Shown: positions 26,130-36,031 of the stretch, piece after piece
Position numbering within the stretch: position 1 is the stretch's first letter
Layout: each line of letters opens with the position of its first letter
Assembly: GCF_000172555.1 (NCBI RefSeq)
Contig: NZ_ABOX02000001.1
Span: 62,001-126,000, forward strand
DNA length: 64,000 nt
Reading direction: 5' to 3'
Source: Pedosphaera parvula Ellin514
GTDB lineage: Bacteria > Verrucomicrobiota > Verrucomicrobiia > Limisphaerales > Pedosphaeraceae
Notes under the pieces: model-generated
Seen by the model: only the letters and a program-made list of their open reading frames with translations
The model's database searches: none
What the model was told of the DNA's origin: nothing
Position numbers and translations under genes: made by a program

Positions 26130-28133
26130 GTGCCCCAAATGGAGTTCAAGCCAGAAAATGTTGTTTCAATGAAGCAACCTACCCGCCATCAACTTCTGGT
26201 GGAATGGAACGCCACAGCCTATACGTTTCCTGCTGGCCGGTGCGTTCATCAGCATTTTGAAGATCAGGCGGCAGCAACTCCGAATGCCGTGGCAGTCGGC
26301 TTCGGAAAGCAGACTCTTACATTTCGCGACCTCAATACGCGCGCAAACCAGGTCGCCCATTTTTTAAGGTCGTGCGGGGTTGGCCCTAATGTTCTGGTTG
26401 GCATCAGCGTGGAACGCTGCTTTGAAGCTGTGATTGGCGTTTTGGGAATTCTAAAAGCCGGCGGCGCATACGTTCCACTGGATCCTTCTTACCCGCAGGA
26501 ACGGTTATCGTTCATGTTGCAAGATGCCAGGGCTCCGGTTCTTCTCACGCAAAGAAAGCTGATCGACAATTTGCCCACCACCAGTGCATCCGTGATTTGC
26601 CTTGATGCCGATTGGCAAAAGATTGCGGCGCACGGGACACACAATCCCGAGGCCACGGTCAGTCCTGAAAATTTAATTTACGTCATTTATACTTCCGGTT
26701 CCACCGGGCGGCCCAAAGGGGCGGGAGTGTACCATCGAGGCTTCATGAACCTGATGCACTGGTTCGTGACTGAGTTTTCGATTACTTCGGAGGATAACGT
26801 CCTGCTCGTCAGTTCCCTTAGCTTTGATCTGACCCAAAAAAATCTCTACGCAACCTTATTGTGCGGAGGACAACTTCACCTGCTTCCCAGCGGACCTTAC
26901 GAACCTGGACAAATCGCAGGTCTGGTGCATCAGCACAGGATTACTCTGCTGAATTGTACGCCAAGTGCATTTTACCCATTGATCGAACCGGCAACCGTCC
27001 CGGCTATGGAAAGAGTTTCGTCTCTGCGGTGCGTGTTGCTCGGCGGTGAGCCCATTTCAATCCTGCGACTCAAACCCTGGCTCGAGAACGAAATCTGCCG
27101 CGCGGAAGTTGCTAACACCTACGGCCCGACTGAGTGCACGGATATTTGCGGATGTTACCGGCTGAATCGCGGGAACATGCATCGATTCGATTTCGTCCCA
27201 CTTGGCAAACCGATTTACAACGTTCAACTTGCGATTCTCAATCCAGATTTATCTCTCTGCGACATCGGTCAGGCTGGCGAACTTTACGTGGCTGGCGAAG
27301 GTGTGGGCGCTGGTTACATCAATGATTCCGCGCTGACTTCAGCGAAGTTTATCAGGAATCCGCTGCCTGAAATTCCCGGCCCACTCATTTATAAGACAGG
27401 TGATCTTGTTCGCTACCTTCCGGATGGCAATATTGAGTTCCTCGGCCGTATGGACCATCAAGTCAAAATCCGGGGCTTTCGGATTGAACTCCATGAAATA
27501 GAGAACGCCTTGGCAAGTCTTCCAGCGATCCAGGAAAGCGTCGTGATCGTGCATCAGCCTTCTCCTCTGGGGCGGGGCGGAATTGCGTTCGCAGCCGATC
27601 CGAGGTTGATTGCCTATTACGTTCTTAAAAACGGCCAATCCCTTGAGGCAGCTGAAATACGCCAGACTCTCAGGCAAAAGTTACCTGATTACATGGTGCC
27701 ATCTGCATTCATGCGGCTTGAAAGATTTCCTTTATCACCGAACGGCAAGGTCGATCGCAGGGCGTTGCCAGGTCCTGAGCTTTCTTCGACCGCACAAAAC
27801 CCGGTCGTTTCGGTTCCCCAGACACAAGCGGAACAGGCCATTGCGAAAATCTGGCAGGAAGTTCTCGCAGGCGCTCAAGCAGGATTGGATGACAACTTCT
27901 TTGACCTGGGTGGAAACTCCATTCAACTCGCGCAGGTTCACAGCAAACTCTGCGAACAGTTCAAACTGGATTTGTCTATTACCAAGCTGTTCGAATTTAC
28001 AACCATTGCCACGCTGGCTAGGCACTTGAGTGTTCAACCAGATGGTAAGCCCGGGGCGCAGGAGTTTCAGGATCGTGCTCGAAAACAACAGCAAACTCTG
28101 GCCCGCCAGAGACACCTCGCCATCGGTAAATAG
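26130..28133 (+). CDS. NRPS module: adenylation domain plus peptidyl carrier protein
   Basis: The 667-residue product has one adenylation domain (~35-560) and one carrier domain (~575-650), with no condensation domain, so it looks like a loading module. Core motifs are intact: A3 YTSGSTGRPKG, A5 NTYGPTE, A7 YKTGDLVRYLPDG, A8 GRMDHQVKIRGFRIELHEIE, A10 NGKVDRRALP and the carrier site DNFFDLGGNSIQL. My by-eye alignment to GrsA gives pocket residues D-L-K-N-L-G-T-D-I plus Lys, which I cannot assign to an amino acid with confidence. The C-terminal tail is Gln/Arg-rich and could dock to the next protein. The GTG at 26130 or the ATGs at 26139 and 26169 may start it; none has a clear ribosome site. 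Confidence 0.93.
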   Translation: MPQMEFKPENVVSMKQPTRHQLLVEWNATAYTFPAGRCVHQHFEDQAAATPNAVAVGFGKQTLTFRDLNTRANQVAHFLRSCGVGPNVLVGISVERCFEAVIGVLGILKAGGAYVPLDPSYPQERLSFMLQDARAPVLLTQRKLIDNLPTTSASVICLDADWQKIAAHGTHNPEATVSPENLIYVIYTSGSTGRPKGAGVYHRGFMNLMHWFVTEFSITSEDNVLLVSSLSFDLTQKNLYATLLCGGQLHLLPSGPYEPGQIAGLVHQHRITLLNCTPSAFYPLIEPATVPAMERVSSLRCVLLGGEPISILRLKPWLENEICRAEVANTYGPTECTDICGCYRLNRGNMHRFDFVPLGKPIYNVQLAILNPDLSLCDIGQAGELYVAGEGVGAGYINDSALTSAKFIRNPLPEIPGPLIYKTGDLVRYLPDGNIEFLGRMDHQVKIRGFRIELHEIENALASLPAIQESVVIVHQPSPLGRGGIAFAADPRLIAYYVLKNGQSLEAAEIRQTLRQKLPDYMVPSAFMRLERFPLSPNGKVDRRALPGPELSSTAQNPVVSVPQTQAEQAIAKIWQEVLAGAQAGLDDNFFDLGGNSIQLAQVHSKLCEQFKLDLSITKLFEFTTIATLARHLSVQPDGKPGAQEFQDRARKQQQTLARQRHLAIGK

Positions 28134-28161
28134 TAGGAATTGAGGAGAGAAGGTGCACTCG

Positions 28162-31100
28162 ATGAATAATTCAGAATTAGTGGAAACCAATTTTGAAACC
28201 GGCGTCGCAATTATCGGCATGTCCGGACGTTTTCCCGGTGCCAAAAGTGTCACTGCATTCTGGGAGAATCTTAAGAATGGTGTCGAGACCATTTCCCGTT
28301 TCCAGGAGGAGGAGCTTGAGTTTAGGAACGGCACCGAAATAGCGAAACAACAGGGCCACAAATTTGTAAAAGCCCGTGCCATCTTCGATGACGTTGATAT
28401 GTTTGATGCTGCCTTCTTTGGGATTTATCCGAAGGAAGCCGAAGTGATGGACCCGCAGCACCGTGTTTTCCTCGAATGCTGTTGGGAAGCCTTGGAATCC
28501 GCCGGATACGACCCTGAAGCGTATCCGGGTTTGATTGGGGTCTATGCCGGGTTGAGCATGAACACCTACTTGCTTGCGAACCTGGTCGCGAACCGGGCAT
28601 TTGCTGAAAGATTCACTGGTTCATACCAGGTCGGCTCCTACCAGGTAATGCTTGGGAACGATAAGGATTTCCTTCCGACACGTATTTCCTACAAGCTGAA
28701 TCTCCGCGGTCCGAGCATTGCCATTCAAAGCGCATGCTCTACGTCGCTTGTGGCAATATCCCAAGCTTGTCTCAATTTGATGAATTACCAGTGCGATATG
28801 GCGCTGTCTGGCGGGGTATCGATCACTTTCCCCCAAAAACGTGACTACCTTTATGAAGAGGATGGCATGGTTTCCGCGGATGGAACCTGCCGCGCTTTTG
28901 ATTCCAAGGCACAGGGAACAGTCTTTGGCCACGGTGCTGGCGTTGTTCTCTTAAAGCGGCTGGCTGATGCAATTGCGGATGGTGATCATATTCTCGCGGT
29001 CATCAAGGGATCAGCCGTCAACAATGATGGCTCGGTGAAAATTGGTTACGCCGCACCCAGTGTTCAGGCACAGGCAGATGTGATCGCCATGGCACAGGCT
29101 GCCGCCGGAGTTGGAGCGGAATCGATTTCTTATATTGAGGCGCACGGAACAGGCACAGTGCTGGGTGATCCCATCGAAATTGCTGCTCTAACCAAAGCTT
29201 TTCGGATCACCACTGAGGCGAAGGGTTTCTGCGGCATCGGGACCGGGAAAACCAACATTGGCCATTTGGATGTTGCTGCAGGTGTAACCGGTTTGATCAA
29301 GACCGTTCTCTCTCTCCAGAACCAGATGCTGCCTCCGATGCTCCATTTCGAGCAGCCCAATCCCAATATCGATTTTGCCAATAGTCCATTTTATCCGGTC
29401 ACGAAACTCACCGAATGGAAATCCGGTCCTGCGCCTCGCCGTGCGGGAGTGAGTGCTTTCGGCGTCGGAGGAACCAATGCGCACGTGGTGTTGGAGGAGG
29501 CGCCAGCGCTTCAGTCTTCAGACGATTCGCGCTCACAACAGCTTTTGATACTCTCGGCCAGGACTCCCTCTGCGTTGGATCAAATGACGGCAAACCTGGC
29601 TTCGCATTTGGAAAGCCATCCCGAAGTTGTTCTGGCGGATGTAGCCTGCACCTTGCAAAAGGGGCGGCGCGCTTTCAGTCATCGCCGGATGCTCGTGTGC
29701 GCTGATCGAAGCGAGGCCATCACAGCTCTGAAATCGCTTGATTCCAGGCGTGTGATCTCACAACAGCAAACATTGCGAAATCCACCTGTGGTGTTCATGT
29801 TTCCAGGGCAGGGCACTCAGTACCTCAACATGGGCGTGGAACTCTACCGGACTGAGCGGGTATTTCGCGAAGAGGTAGATCTCTGTGCGGCGATTTTGCA
29901 ACCTCATTTCGGATTCGATTTAAGATCAGTCCTTTATCCTTCAGCCGAAAGGAAAGGGTCTGCGGGGCAGCAGCTCAATCAAGTCTCCGTGACGCAGTCG
30001 GCAATTTTCACAATTGAATATGCTCTCGCAAGGCTCTGGATGTCATGGGGCATTGTGCCTCAAGCGTTGATAGGCCAAAGCATTGGCGAATATGTTGCTG
30101 CAACTCTTGCCGGTGTTTTCTCGTTGGGGGATGCGCTCGGTCTGCTGGCTGCCCGTGCCCGGCTTATGCAATCGTTGCCTGCCGGCTCCATGCTTGCTGT
30201 TCGACTTCCAGCCAGGGAACTCGAGCCCATTCTGAATGGAAAGCTTTCACTAGCTGCCATTAACGGCCCATCCTTGAGCGTGGTTTCAGGACCGACGAGA
30301 GTTTTGGAGGAATTTCAAACCAAACTTGGTAAAGTCGCCAGCCGTTTCCTTCCCACCTCGCACGGGTTCCACTCTGCCATGATGGATCCCATCCTGGAGC
30401 CCTTCACTGATCTCGCGGCAAAAGTTCCACACCGTGCATCCCAAATTCCCTGGCTTTCAACCCTTAGCGGAAACTGGATGACGGCGGATGATGTGGCTGA
30501 CCCTCGTTACTGGTCCAGGCAGCTTCGTCAGACTGTCCGGATGGCCGATGGCCTCCAGCAGTTGATCCAGGATCCGCAACGCATATTGTTGGAGGTGGGA
30601 CCGGGACAGACACTGAGCACGCTGGCACGACAGCAGCCCGAAAAAGAATCCGAGCAGGTCGTGCTCGCTTCATTGCACCATTCGCAGGAAGAAGGACACG
30701 ATTTCGCCACACTTCTGAACTCTTTGGGCCGGCTCTGGTTGAACGGAGTCGGAATTGACTGGAATGCCTTTTATCAGGACGAGCGGCGTTTGCGCGTGCC
30801 ATTACCGACTTATCCATTTGAACGAAAACGTTATTGGGTCGATCCCACCAAATCTGAAATCGATGATGGTGTCTCTTCAGTTCCTGTGATGAATGCGTCG
30901 CATGCGCATAGTCCGACTATTGAAGGCGAACCTGCCAATCTGGAGACACTGCAGCCCAAAACTGAGACTATTATGCCTGCGACACCGACAACCACCGCCG
31001 ATGCCTCCACTCGCAAGGAGCGGATTGCTGCCCAACTCAGCGCGTTGGTCCGAGATCTCTCCGGCTTGAATGAATCGGAAATCGATTTCTCCGTTTCCTT

Positions 31101-34100
31101 TTTGGAAATGGGTTTTGACTCCTTGTTCCTGACGCAGGCGAGTCAGGCTTTCCAGGAAAAGTTCGGCATCAAAATCACTTTCCGTCAGATGTTGGATGAT
31201 CTCTCCATGGTTAACACCCTGGCAGAATACATCGACCAAAAACTGCCAGCCGATGCGCTGCCTGCACCTGCTGTCGTGCAACCAACAACCACTCAATCCA
31301 CCGCCGCTCTCGGCCAGCAGCAGATGGCCACGGCACAGATAGGAAATGCCGTTCCGGCCAACGGTTCACTTTTGGAAAAGGTGTTGGCGCAACAATTCCA
31401 AATCATGCAGCAGCAGTTGGAAATGTTGCGAGGGGAAACTGGATCGAGGGCGATACCTGTTGTTCCTGCCGCTTTAACCCAACCTTCAGACCTTGCAAAG
31501 GGAACCGGAATCAAAGTTCCGACTTCTGCACCGGCTGAACCTGAGAAAGAGTTCAAACGGTTTGGTCCGTACAAACCGATTGAGAAAGGTGCCAGGGGTG
31601 GATTGACGCCGCGCCAGCAAAACCATCTGGATGAGTTGATGGTCCGGTATACGAAAAAGACGCCTGGTTCCAAAGCCTACACTGCCGAACATCGCAAACA
31701 CTTCGCTGATCCGCGTGCAGTCGCCGGTTTCAAATCCAACTGGAAGGAAATTGTTTATCCGATTGTCTCCGTTCGTTCCTCAGGTTCGAAGCTGTGGGAT
31801 GTCGATGGAAATGAATATGTGGATTTGACCATGGGCTTCGGTCTGAACTTTTTCGGTCATTCTCCTTCCTGGGTGACCGAAGCCGTTGTCGAGCAGTTGA
31901 AACTCGGTGTTGAAATTGGGCCGCAGAATCCGCTGGCGGGCAAGGTCGCCAAACTTTTCTGTGAGTTCACGGGCATGGAACGTGCCACCTTTTGCAATAC
32001 TGGCTCCGAGGCCGTGATGGCGGCGATTCGTCTCTCACGCACTGTGACTGGACGCAAGAAGGTTGTGTTCTTCGCCGGTGGTTACCACGGCACGTTCGAT
32101 GAAGTATTGGCGCGGGGCATTTCCAGCAATGGCGAACTGCGCACTACTCCGATTGCTCCGGGCATTCCCCAAAGCCTGGTCGAAAACATGATTGTTCTCG
32201 AATACGGTGCGCCGGGTTCGTTGGAAGTAATCCGGGCGCATGCGGATGAACTTGCCGCCGTTTTGGTCGAGCCGGTTCAGAGCCGCAAGCCCGACTTGCA
32301 GCCACGGGAATTTTTGCATGAGCTTCGATCCATCACCGAGAAGTCAGGAACGGCACTTATTTTTGACGAAGTCGTTACCGGTTTCCGTTGCCATCCCGGC
32401 GGTGCTCAGGCCTGGTTTGGAATCAAAGCGGATCTGGCTACCTACGGCAAGGTGGTTGGCGGGGGAATTCCTGTCGGCATTCTGGCGGGTAAATCCATGT
32501 ATATGGATGCGCTCGACGGTGGAAACTGGAATTATGGTGATGATTCCTTCCCGGAAGTCGGTGTCACTTTCTTTGCCGGTACTTTTGTGCGGCATCCGAT
32601 TGCGATGGCCGCTTGCTGGGCGGTGTTGAATCATCTGAAGCAGGAAGGGCCGAAGCTTCAGGAACGACTGAATGCACGCGTTGAGAAATTTGTCGGTGAA
32701 CTGAATCATCATTTCGAGGAAATTCAGGTTCCCATCCGCCTGCCTCATTTTAGTTCGTGGTTTGTGGTGGAGTATGCACATGATCTGAAATATGCCAGCC
32801 TGCTCTGGTTCTACCTTCGCGAACTGGGCGTGCATATATGGGAAGGTCGCCCTTGCTATTTCACGTTGGCTCACACGGAAGAGGATTTCGCATTTCTTAA
32901 CCGCGCTTTCAAGGAAGCGGTGGCGAAAATGCAGTCGGCCGGTTTCCTGCCCGAGACACCGGGTGCATCGGGATGCGCGGCCATTTCTGCCGGCACCAGC
33001 TCTCCAGCCACGGTCCCCGTGACCGAAGCACAGCGCGAAATTTGGTTCTCCACACAAATGGGAGACGAAGCCAACTGCGCCTACAACGAATCCAATACGC
33101 TTCACTTTGAAGGTGATTTGAAAGTTGTTGCATTGCAGCAATCGTTGCAGAAGCTGGTGGGGCGTCATGATGCATTACGCAGCACGTTCAGCCCTGATGG
33201 TGAAGTTCTGCACATCGCTCCGGAGTTGATTCTCGAGATTGCCTTCGAGGATTTATCTGCACTGTCTTCTGGTGATGCCGATTCGAAGATCGCGGCAATT
33301 CAAGCGAACGAAGCAAAGCTTCCATTCAATTTGGTAAAAGGCCCGCTGCTCCGTTTCCAACTGTTGAAAGTGTCACCGATCAAACATTTAGTGGTCATGA
33401 CCGCGCACCACCTGGTTTGTGATGGCTGGTCCTTCGGTGTGTTCGCTCATGAACTTTGCGAGCTTTATAACGAAGCAGTAGGAGGCAAACGGGCCGATCT
33501 GCCAAAAGCCATGCAGTTTAGTGAATACGCTCAATTGCAGGTACAAAAAAAGGACAGTGCCGAAGTGAAGGAAGCCGAAGCTTACTGGGTGAAACAGTTT
33601 GCTGAAGCGCCGCCGATTCTGGAGTTGCCCACGGACTATCCGCGTCCAGCCGTGAAGACTTTCAACGGCGCTCTTGAGAGCATCGTGATGGATCCGGAAC
33701 GGTTTAAGCAGTTGAAAAAGGTAAGCGCCCAACGCGGGAACACGCTGTTTGCAACCCTGCTCGCCGGCTTCAACGTGTTGCTTCGCCGGTTGACCGGACA
33801 GAGTGACCTGGTGGTTGGAATTCCGGCCGCCAGCCAGGCCAAGGCAGGCAGCAACGAACTGGTCGGTCATTGCCTGAACTTCCTTCCCATGCGCACGCGT
33901 TTGGATGGAAACAGTACCTTTACGGAATTTGTGGCTTCCTTGAAAAAGGCTGTCCTGGATGCTTATGATCACCAGAACTACACGTTCGGCACGCTGATAA
34001 ATAAGTTGAAGCTTCCGCGTCATAGCGGTCGTCTGCCGCTGGTTTCAGTGATGTTCAACATCGACAAGGCTGGTCTGGATCGATTGAAATTTGCGGGCTT

Positions 34101-35784
34101 GAAATTTGATGTCACCACCAATGCCAAGCGCCATGTCAATTTCGATATTTTTTTCAATTTGACCCAAGGGGATAATAAACTTGAGGTTCAATGCGAGTTT
34201 AACACCGATTTGTTTGACCGTGCCACAATCCGGCGTTGGCTTTCGCATTTCGAAGCGTTGATCCAGGGAATCATTGAGAACTCCGACCAGCCTTTGGATG
34301 AACTGCCGATCCTCAACGAAACCGACCGCCGCCAAATTTTATTGGGATGGAATAGTACCAGGAAGGCTTATCTGAAGGACAAAACAATTCATGCTGTTTT
34401 TGAGGAGCAGGCCTCGCGGAGACCGGAAGCAACGGCTCTCAGGTTTCAAGGAAAGCAAATCACCTATGCTGAACTGAACCGGCGGGCTGATGGACTGGCG
34501 GCGCAACTCCAATTGCTGGGGGTAAAACCGGGCGTAATGGCCGGCATCTTCGTCGAGCGTTCCATAGAGATGGTTGTCGGCGTGATGGCGATCATGAAAG
34601 CAGGCGGCGCTTATGTCCCCATGGACCCTGCGTTCCCGAAAGAGCATTTGGGATATTTGGTGGAGGATGCCCGCATGCCGGTCATTGTGACCCAGCAAAA
34701 GCTGGTATCGGAACTGCCGCCACATAAGGCCCAAATCGTCCTGGTAGATACGGCTCCAGGCGGTGGCTCGATCGCGCCAGTAAAAAGCCCGGCTACGGCC
34801 GAGGACCTGGCTTATGTCATCTTTACTTCGAGCTCAACCGGGCGGCCAAAGGGAGTGCAAATTTCTCATCGCGCGGTGGTAAACTTTTTAAACTCGATGA
34901 GGCGTGAGCCTGGGTTAAGCAGCCAGGATATCCTGCTGGCGGTAACCACGCTTTCCTTTGATAGTGCCGGATTGGAAATATTCCTTCCCTTAACGACTGG
35001 GGCGTGTGTCGTGGTCGCCAGTCGTGAAACCATTTCAGACGGCAATCAGTTGCTGAAACTGCTGAACGACTCCAAGCCAACGGTCATGCAGGCCACTCCG
35101 GCAACCTGGCGCCTGCTCCTTGAAGTGGGTTGGCAGGGAAGCTCAACCTTGAAGATTTTAGTGGGCGGCGAAGCCTGCCCACGCGAACTGGCCAACACCC
35201 TGGTCACGAAGGGCAGTTCAGTTTGGAATATGTATGGGACGACTGAGACCACCATTTGGTCAGCGACCTGCCGCCTACAAGCCGGGGAAGGGCAGGTAGT
35301 TATTGGTCGGCCGATTGATAATACCCAAATTTATATTGTCGCACGTAATCTTCAGCCGGTGCCTGTCGGTGTTCCTGGTGTGTTGCTGATCGGTGGCGAC
35401 GGCCTGGCTCGCGGATACCTGGACCGTCCGGAGCTGACCAGGGAAAAATTTATCGCAGATCCTTTCAGCACCAAAGCTGGGGCGCGTCTTTACAAAACAG
35501 GAGACCTCGCACGCTTCCTGCCTGATGGAATGATTGAATACCTCGGTCATATTGATCACCAGGTGAAGGTCCGCGGATTCCGCAGCGAACGGGGCGAAAT
35601 CGAAACCATCCTGGGCCAATACCCGGAAATTCGCGAAAATGCTGTAGTGGCCCGGGAGGACCAATCCGGCCACGAGGATATTGTCGGCTATGTTGTGGCT
35701 AACGACAAGAATACAAACGGTTCATCCACGACTCATTCCGAAGCGGAACATTGGCGCAGCCAGAAGGACAAGCTGTTCACCTGA
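28162..35784 (+). CDS. Hybrid PKS/NRPS: KS-AT-ACP-aminotransferase-C-A (truncated)
   Basis: The ~2540-residue enzyme is a PKS module followed by a partial NRPS module. KS (~15-440) has active-site Cys in SACSTSL and histidines in EAHGTGT and NIGHLD. AT (~545-850) has GQSIGEY and HGFH, which suggests malonyl-CoA. ACP has GFDSL (~985). A class III PLP aminotransferase (~1190-1600) has NTGSEAVMAA, DEVVTGFRCH and Lys in TYGKVVGGG. The condensation domain (~1620-2050) has HHLVCDG. The final A domain (~2075-2540) has A3 as FTSSSTGRPKG (Gly to Ser), A5 NMYGTTE and A7 YKTGDLARFLPDG. The order matches McyE/MycA-type synthases, which make beta-amino acyl units. The frame stops after A8, without A10, carrier or thioesterase. 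AAGG 8 bp before ATG 28162 favours that start over GTG 28153. Confidence 0.93.
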   Translation: MNNSELVETNFETGVAIIGMSGRFPGAKSVTAFWENLKNGVETISRFQEEELEFRNGTEIAKQQGHKFVKARAIFDDVDMFDAAFFGIYPKEAEVMDPQHRVFLECCWEALESAGYDPEAYPGLIGVYAGLSMNTYLLANLVANRAFAERFTGSYQVGSYQVMLGNDKDFLPTRISYKLNLRGPSIAIQSACSTSLVAISQACLNLMNYQCDMALSGGVSITFPQKRDYLYEEDGMVSADGTCRAFDSKAQGTVFGHGAGVVLLKRLADAIADGDHILAVIKGSAVNNDGSVKIGYAAPSVQAQADVIAMAQAAAGVGAESISYIEAHGTGTVLGDPIEIAALTKAFRITTEAKGFCGIGTGKTNIGHLDVAAGVTGLIKTVLSLQNQMLPPMLHFEQPNPNIDFANSPFYPVTKLTEWKSGPAPRRAGVSAFGVGGTNAHVVLEEAPALQSSDDSRSQQLLILSARTPSALDQMTANLASHLESHPEVVLADVACTLQKGRRAFSHRRMLVCADRSEAITALKSLDSRRVISQQQTLRNPPVVFMFPGQGTQYLNMGVELYRTERVFREEVDLCAAILQPHFGFDLRSVLYPSAERKGSAGQQLNQVSVTQSAIFTIEYALARLWMSWGIVPQALIGQSIGEYVAATLAGVFSLGDALGLLAARARLMQSLPAGSMLAVRLPARELEPILNGKLSLAAINGPSLSVVSGPTRVLEEFQTKLGKVASRFLPTSHGFHSAMMDPILEPFTDLAAKVPHRASQIPWLSTLSGNWMTADDVADPRYWSRQLRQTVRMADGLQQLIQDPQRILLEVGPGQTLSTLARQQPEKESEQVVLASLHHSQEEGHDFATLLNSLGRLWLNGVGIDWNAFYQDERRLRVPLPTYPFERKRYWVDPTKSEIDDGVSSVPVMNASHAHSPTIEGEPANLETLQPKTETIMPATPTTTADASTRKERIAAQLSALVRDLSGLNESEIDFSVSFLEMGFDSLFLTQASQAFQEKFGIKITFRQMLDDLSMVNTLAEYIDQKLPADALPAPAVVQPTTTQSTAALGQQQMATAQIGNAVPANGSLLEKVLAQQFQIMQQQLEMLRGETGSRAIPVVPAALTQPSDLAKGTGIKVPTSAPAEPEKEFKRFGPYKPIEKGARGGLTPRQQNHLDELMVRYTKKTPGSKAYTAEHRKHFADPRAVAGFKSNWKEIVYPIVSVRSSGSKLWDVDGNEYVDLTMGFGLNFFGHSPSWVTEAVVEQLKLGVEIGPQNPLAGKVAKLFCEFTGMERATFCNTGSEAVMAAIRLSRTVTGRKKVVFFAGGYHGTFDEVLARGISSNGELRTTPIAPGIPQSLVENMIVLEYGAPGSLEVIRAHADELAAVLVEPVQSRKPDLQPREFLHELRSITEKSGTALIFDEVVTGFRCHPGGAQAWFGIKADLATYGKVVGGGIPVGILAGKSMYMDALDGGNWNYGDDSFPEVGVTFFAGTFVRHPIAMAACWAVLNHLKQEGPKLQERLNARVEKFVGELNHHFEEIQVPIRLPHFSSWFVVEYAHDLKYASLLWFYLRELGVHIWEGRPCYFTLAHTEEDFAFLNRAFKEAVAKMQSAGFLPETPGASGCAAISAGTSSPATVPVTEAQREIWFSTQMGDEANCAYNESNTLHFEGDLKVVALQQSLQKLVGRHDALRSTFSPDGEVLHIAPELILEIAFEDLSALSSGDADSKIAAIQANEAKLPFNLVKGPLLRFQLLKVSPIKHLVVMTAHHLVCDGWSFGVFAHELCELYNEAVGGKRADLPKAMQFSEYAQLQVQKKDSAEVKEAEAYWVKQFAEAPPILELPTDYPRPAVKTFNGALESIVMDPERFKQLKKVSAQRGNTLFATLLAGFNVLLRRLTGQSDLVVGIPAASQAKAGSNELVGHCLNFLPMRTRLDGNSTFTEFVASLKKAVLDAYDHQNYTFGTLINKLKLPRHSGRLPLVSVMFNIDKAGLDRLKFAGLKFDVTTNAKRHVNFDIFFNLTQGDNKLEVQCEFNTDLFDRATIRRWLSHFEALIQGIIENSDQPLDELPILNETDRRQILLGWNSTRKAYLKDKTIHAVFEEQASRRPEATALRFQGKQITYAELNRRADGLAAQLQLLGVKPGVMAGIFVERSIEMVVGVMAIMKAGGAYVPMDPAFPKEHLGYLVEDARMPVIVTQQKLVSELPPHKAQIVLVDTAPGGGSIAPVKSPATAEDLAYVIFTSSSTGRPKGVQISHRAVVNFLNSMRREPGLSSQDILLAVTTLSFDSAGLEIFLPLTTGACVVVASRETISDGNQLLKLLNDSKPTVMQATPATWRLLLEVGWQGSSTLKILVGGEACPRELANTLVTKGSSVWNMYGTTETTIWSATCRLQAGEGQVVIGRPIDNTQIYIVARNLQPVPVGVPGVLLIGGDGLARGYLDRPELTREKFIADPFSTKAGARLYKTGDLARFLPDGMIEYLGHIDHQVKVRGFRSERGEIETILGQYPEIRENAVVAREDQSGHEDIVGYVVANDKNTNGSSTTHSEAEHWRSQKDKLFT

Positions 35785-35845
35785 GCAATCGATGAAAGCG
35801 CGGGTAAAAAGGATGGCATTGCAAAACTGGATTCCACAAAAGAAA

Positions 35846-35881
35846 TGAAAAACCCAACTGGCAGCTACCTGCAAGTTGGGT
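35846..35881 (-). terminator. Intrinsic terminator of the initiator tRNA gene
   Basis: On the minus strand ACCCAACT pairs with AGTTGGGT (35852-35859 with 35874-35881), extended inside by GCAG/CTGC around a short loop, then followed by a T-run. It lies just downstream of the tRNA on the same strand and about 70 bp beyond the convergent PKS/NRPS stop. Confidence 0.75.
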
Positions 35882-35889
35882 CAGGAAAT

Positions 35890-35966
<77 letters not shown>

Positions 35967-36031
35967 ATCAAGGTGGGACAATATAAAGACCACTTCCTCA
36001 TTGCGCAAGACCTTTTCTTGCAAAACTGTAT

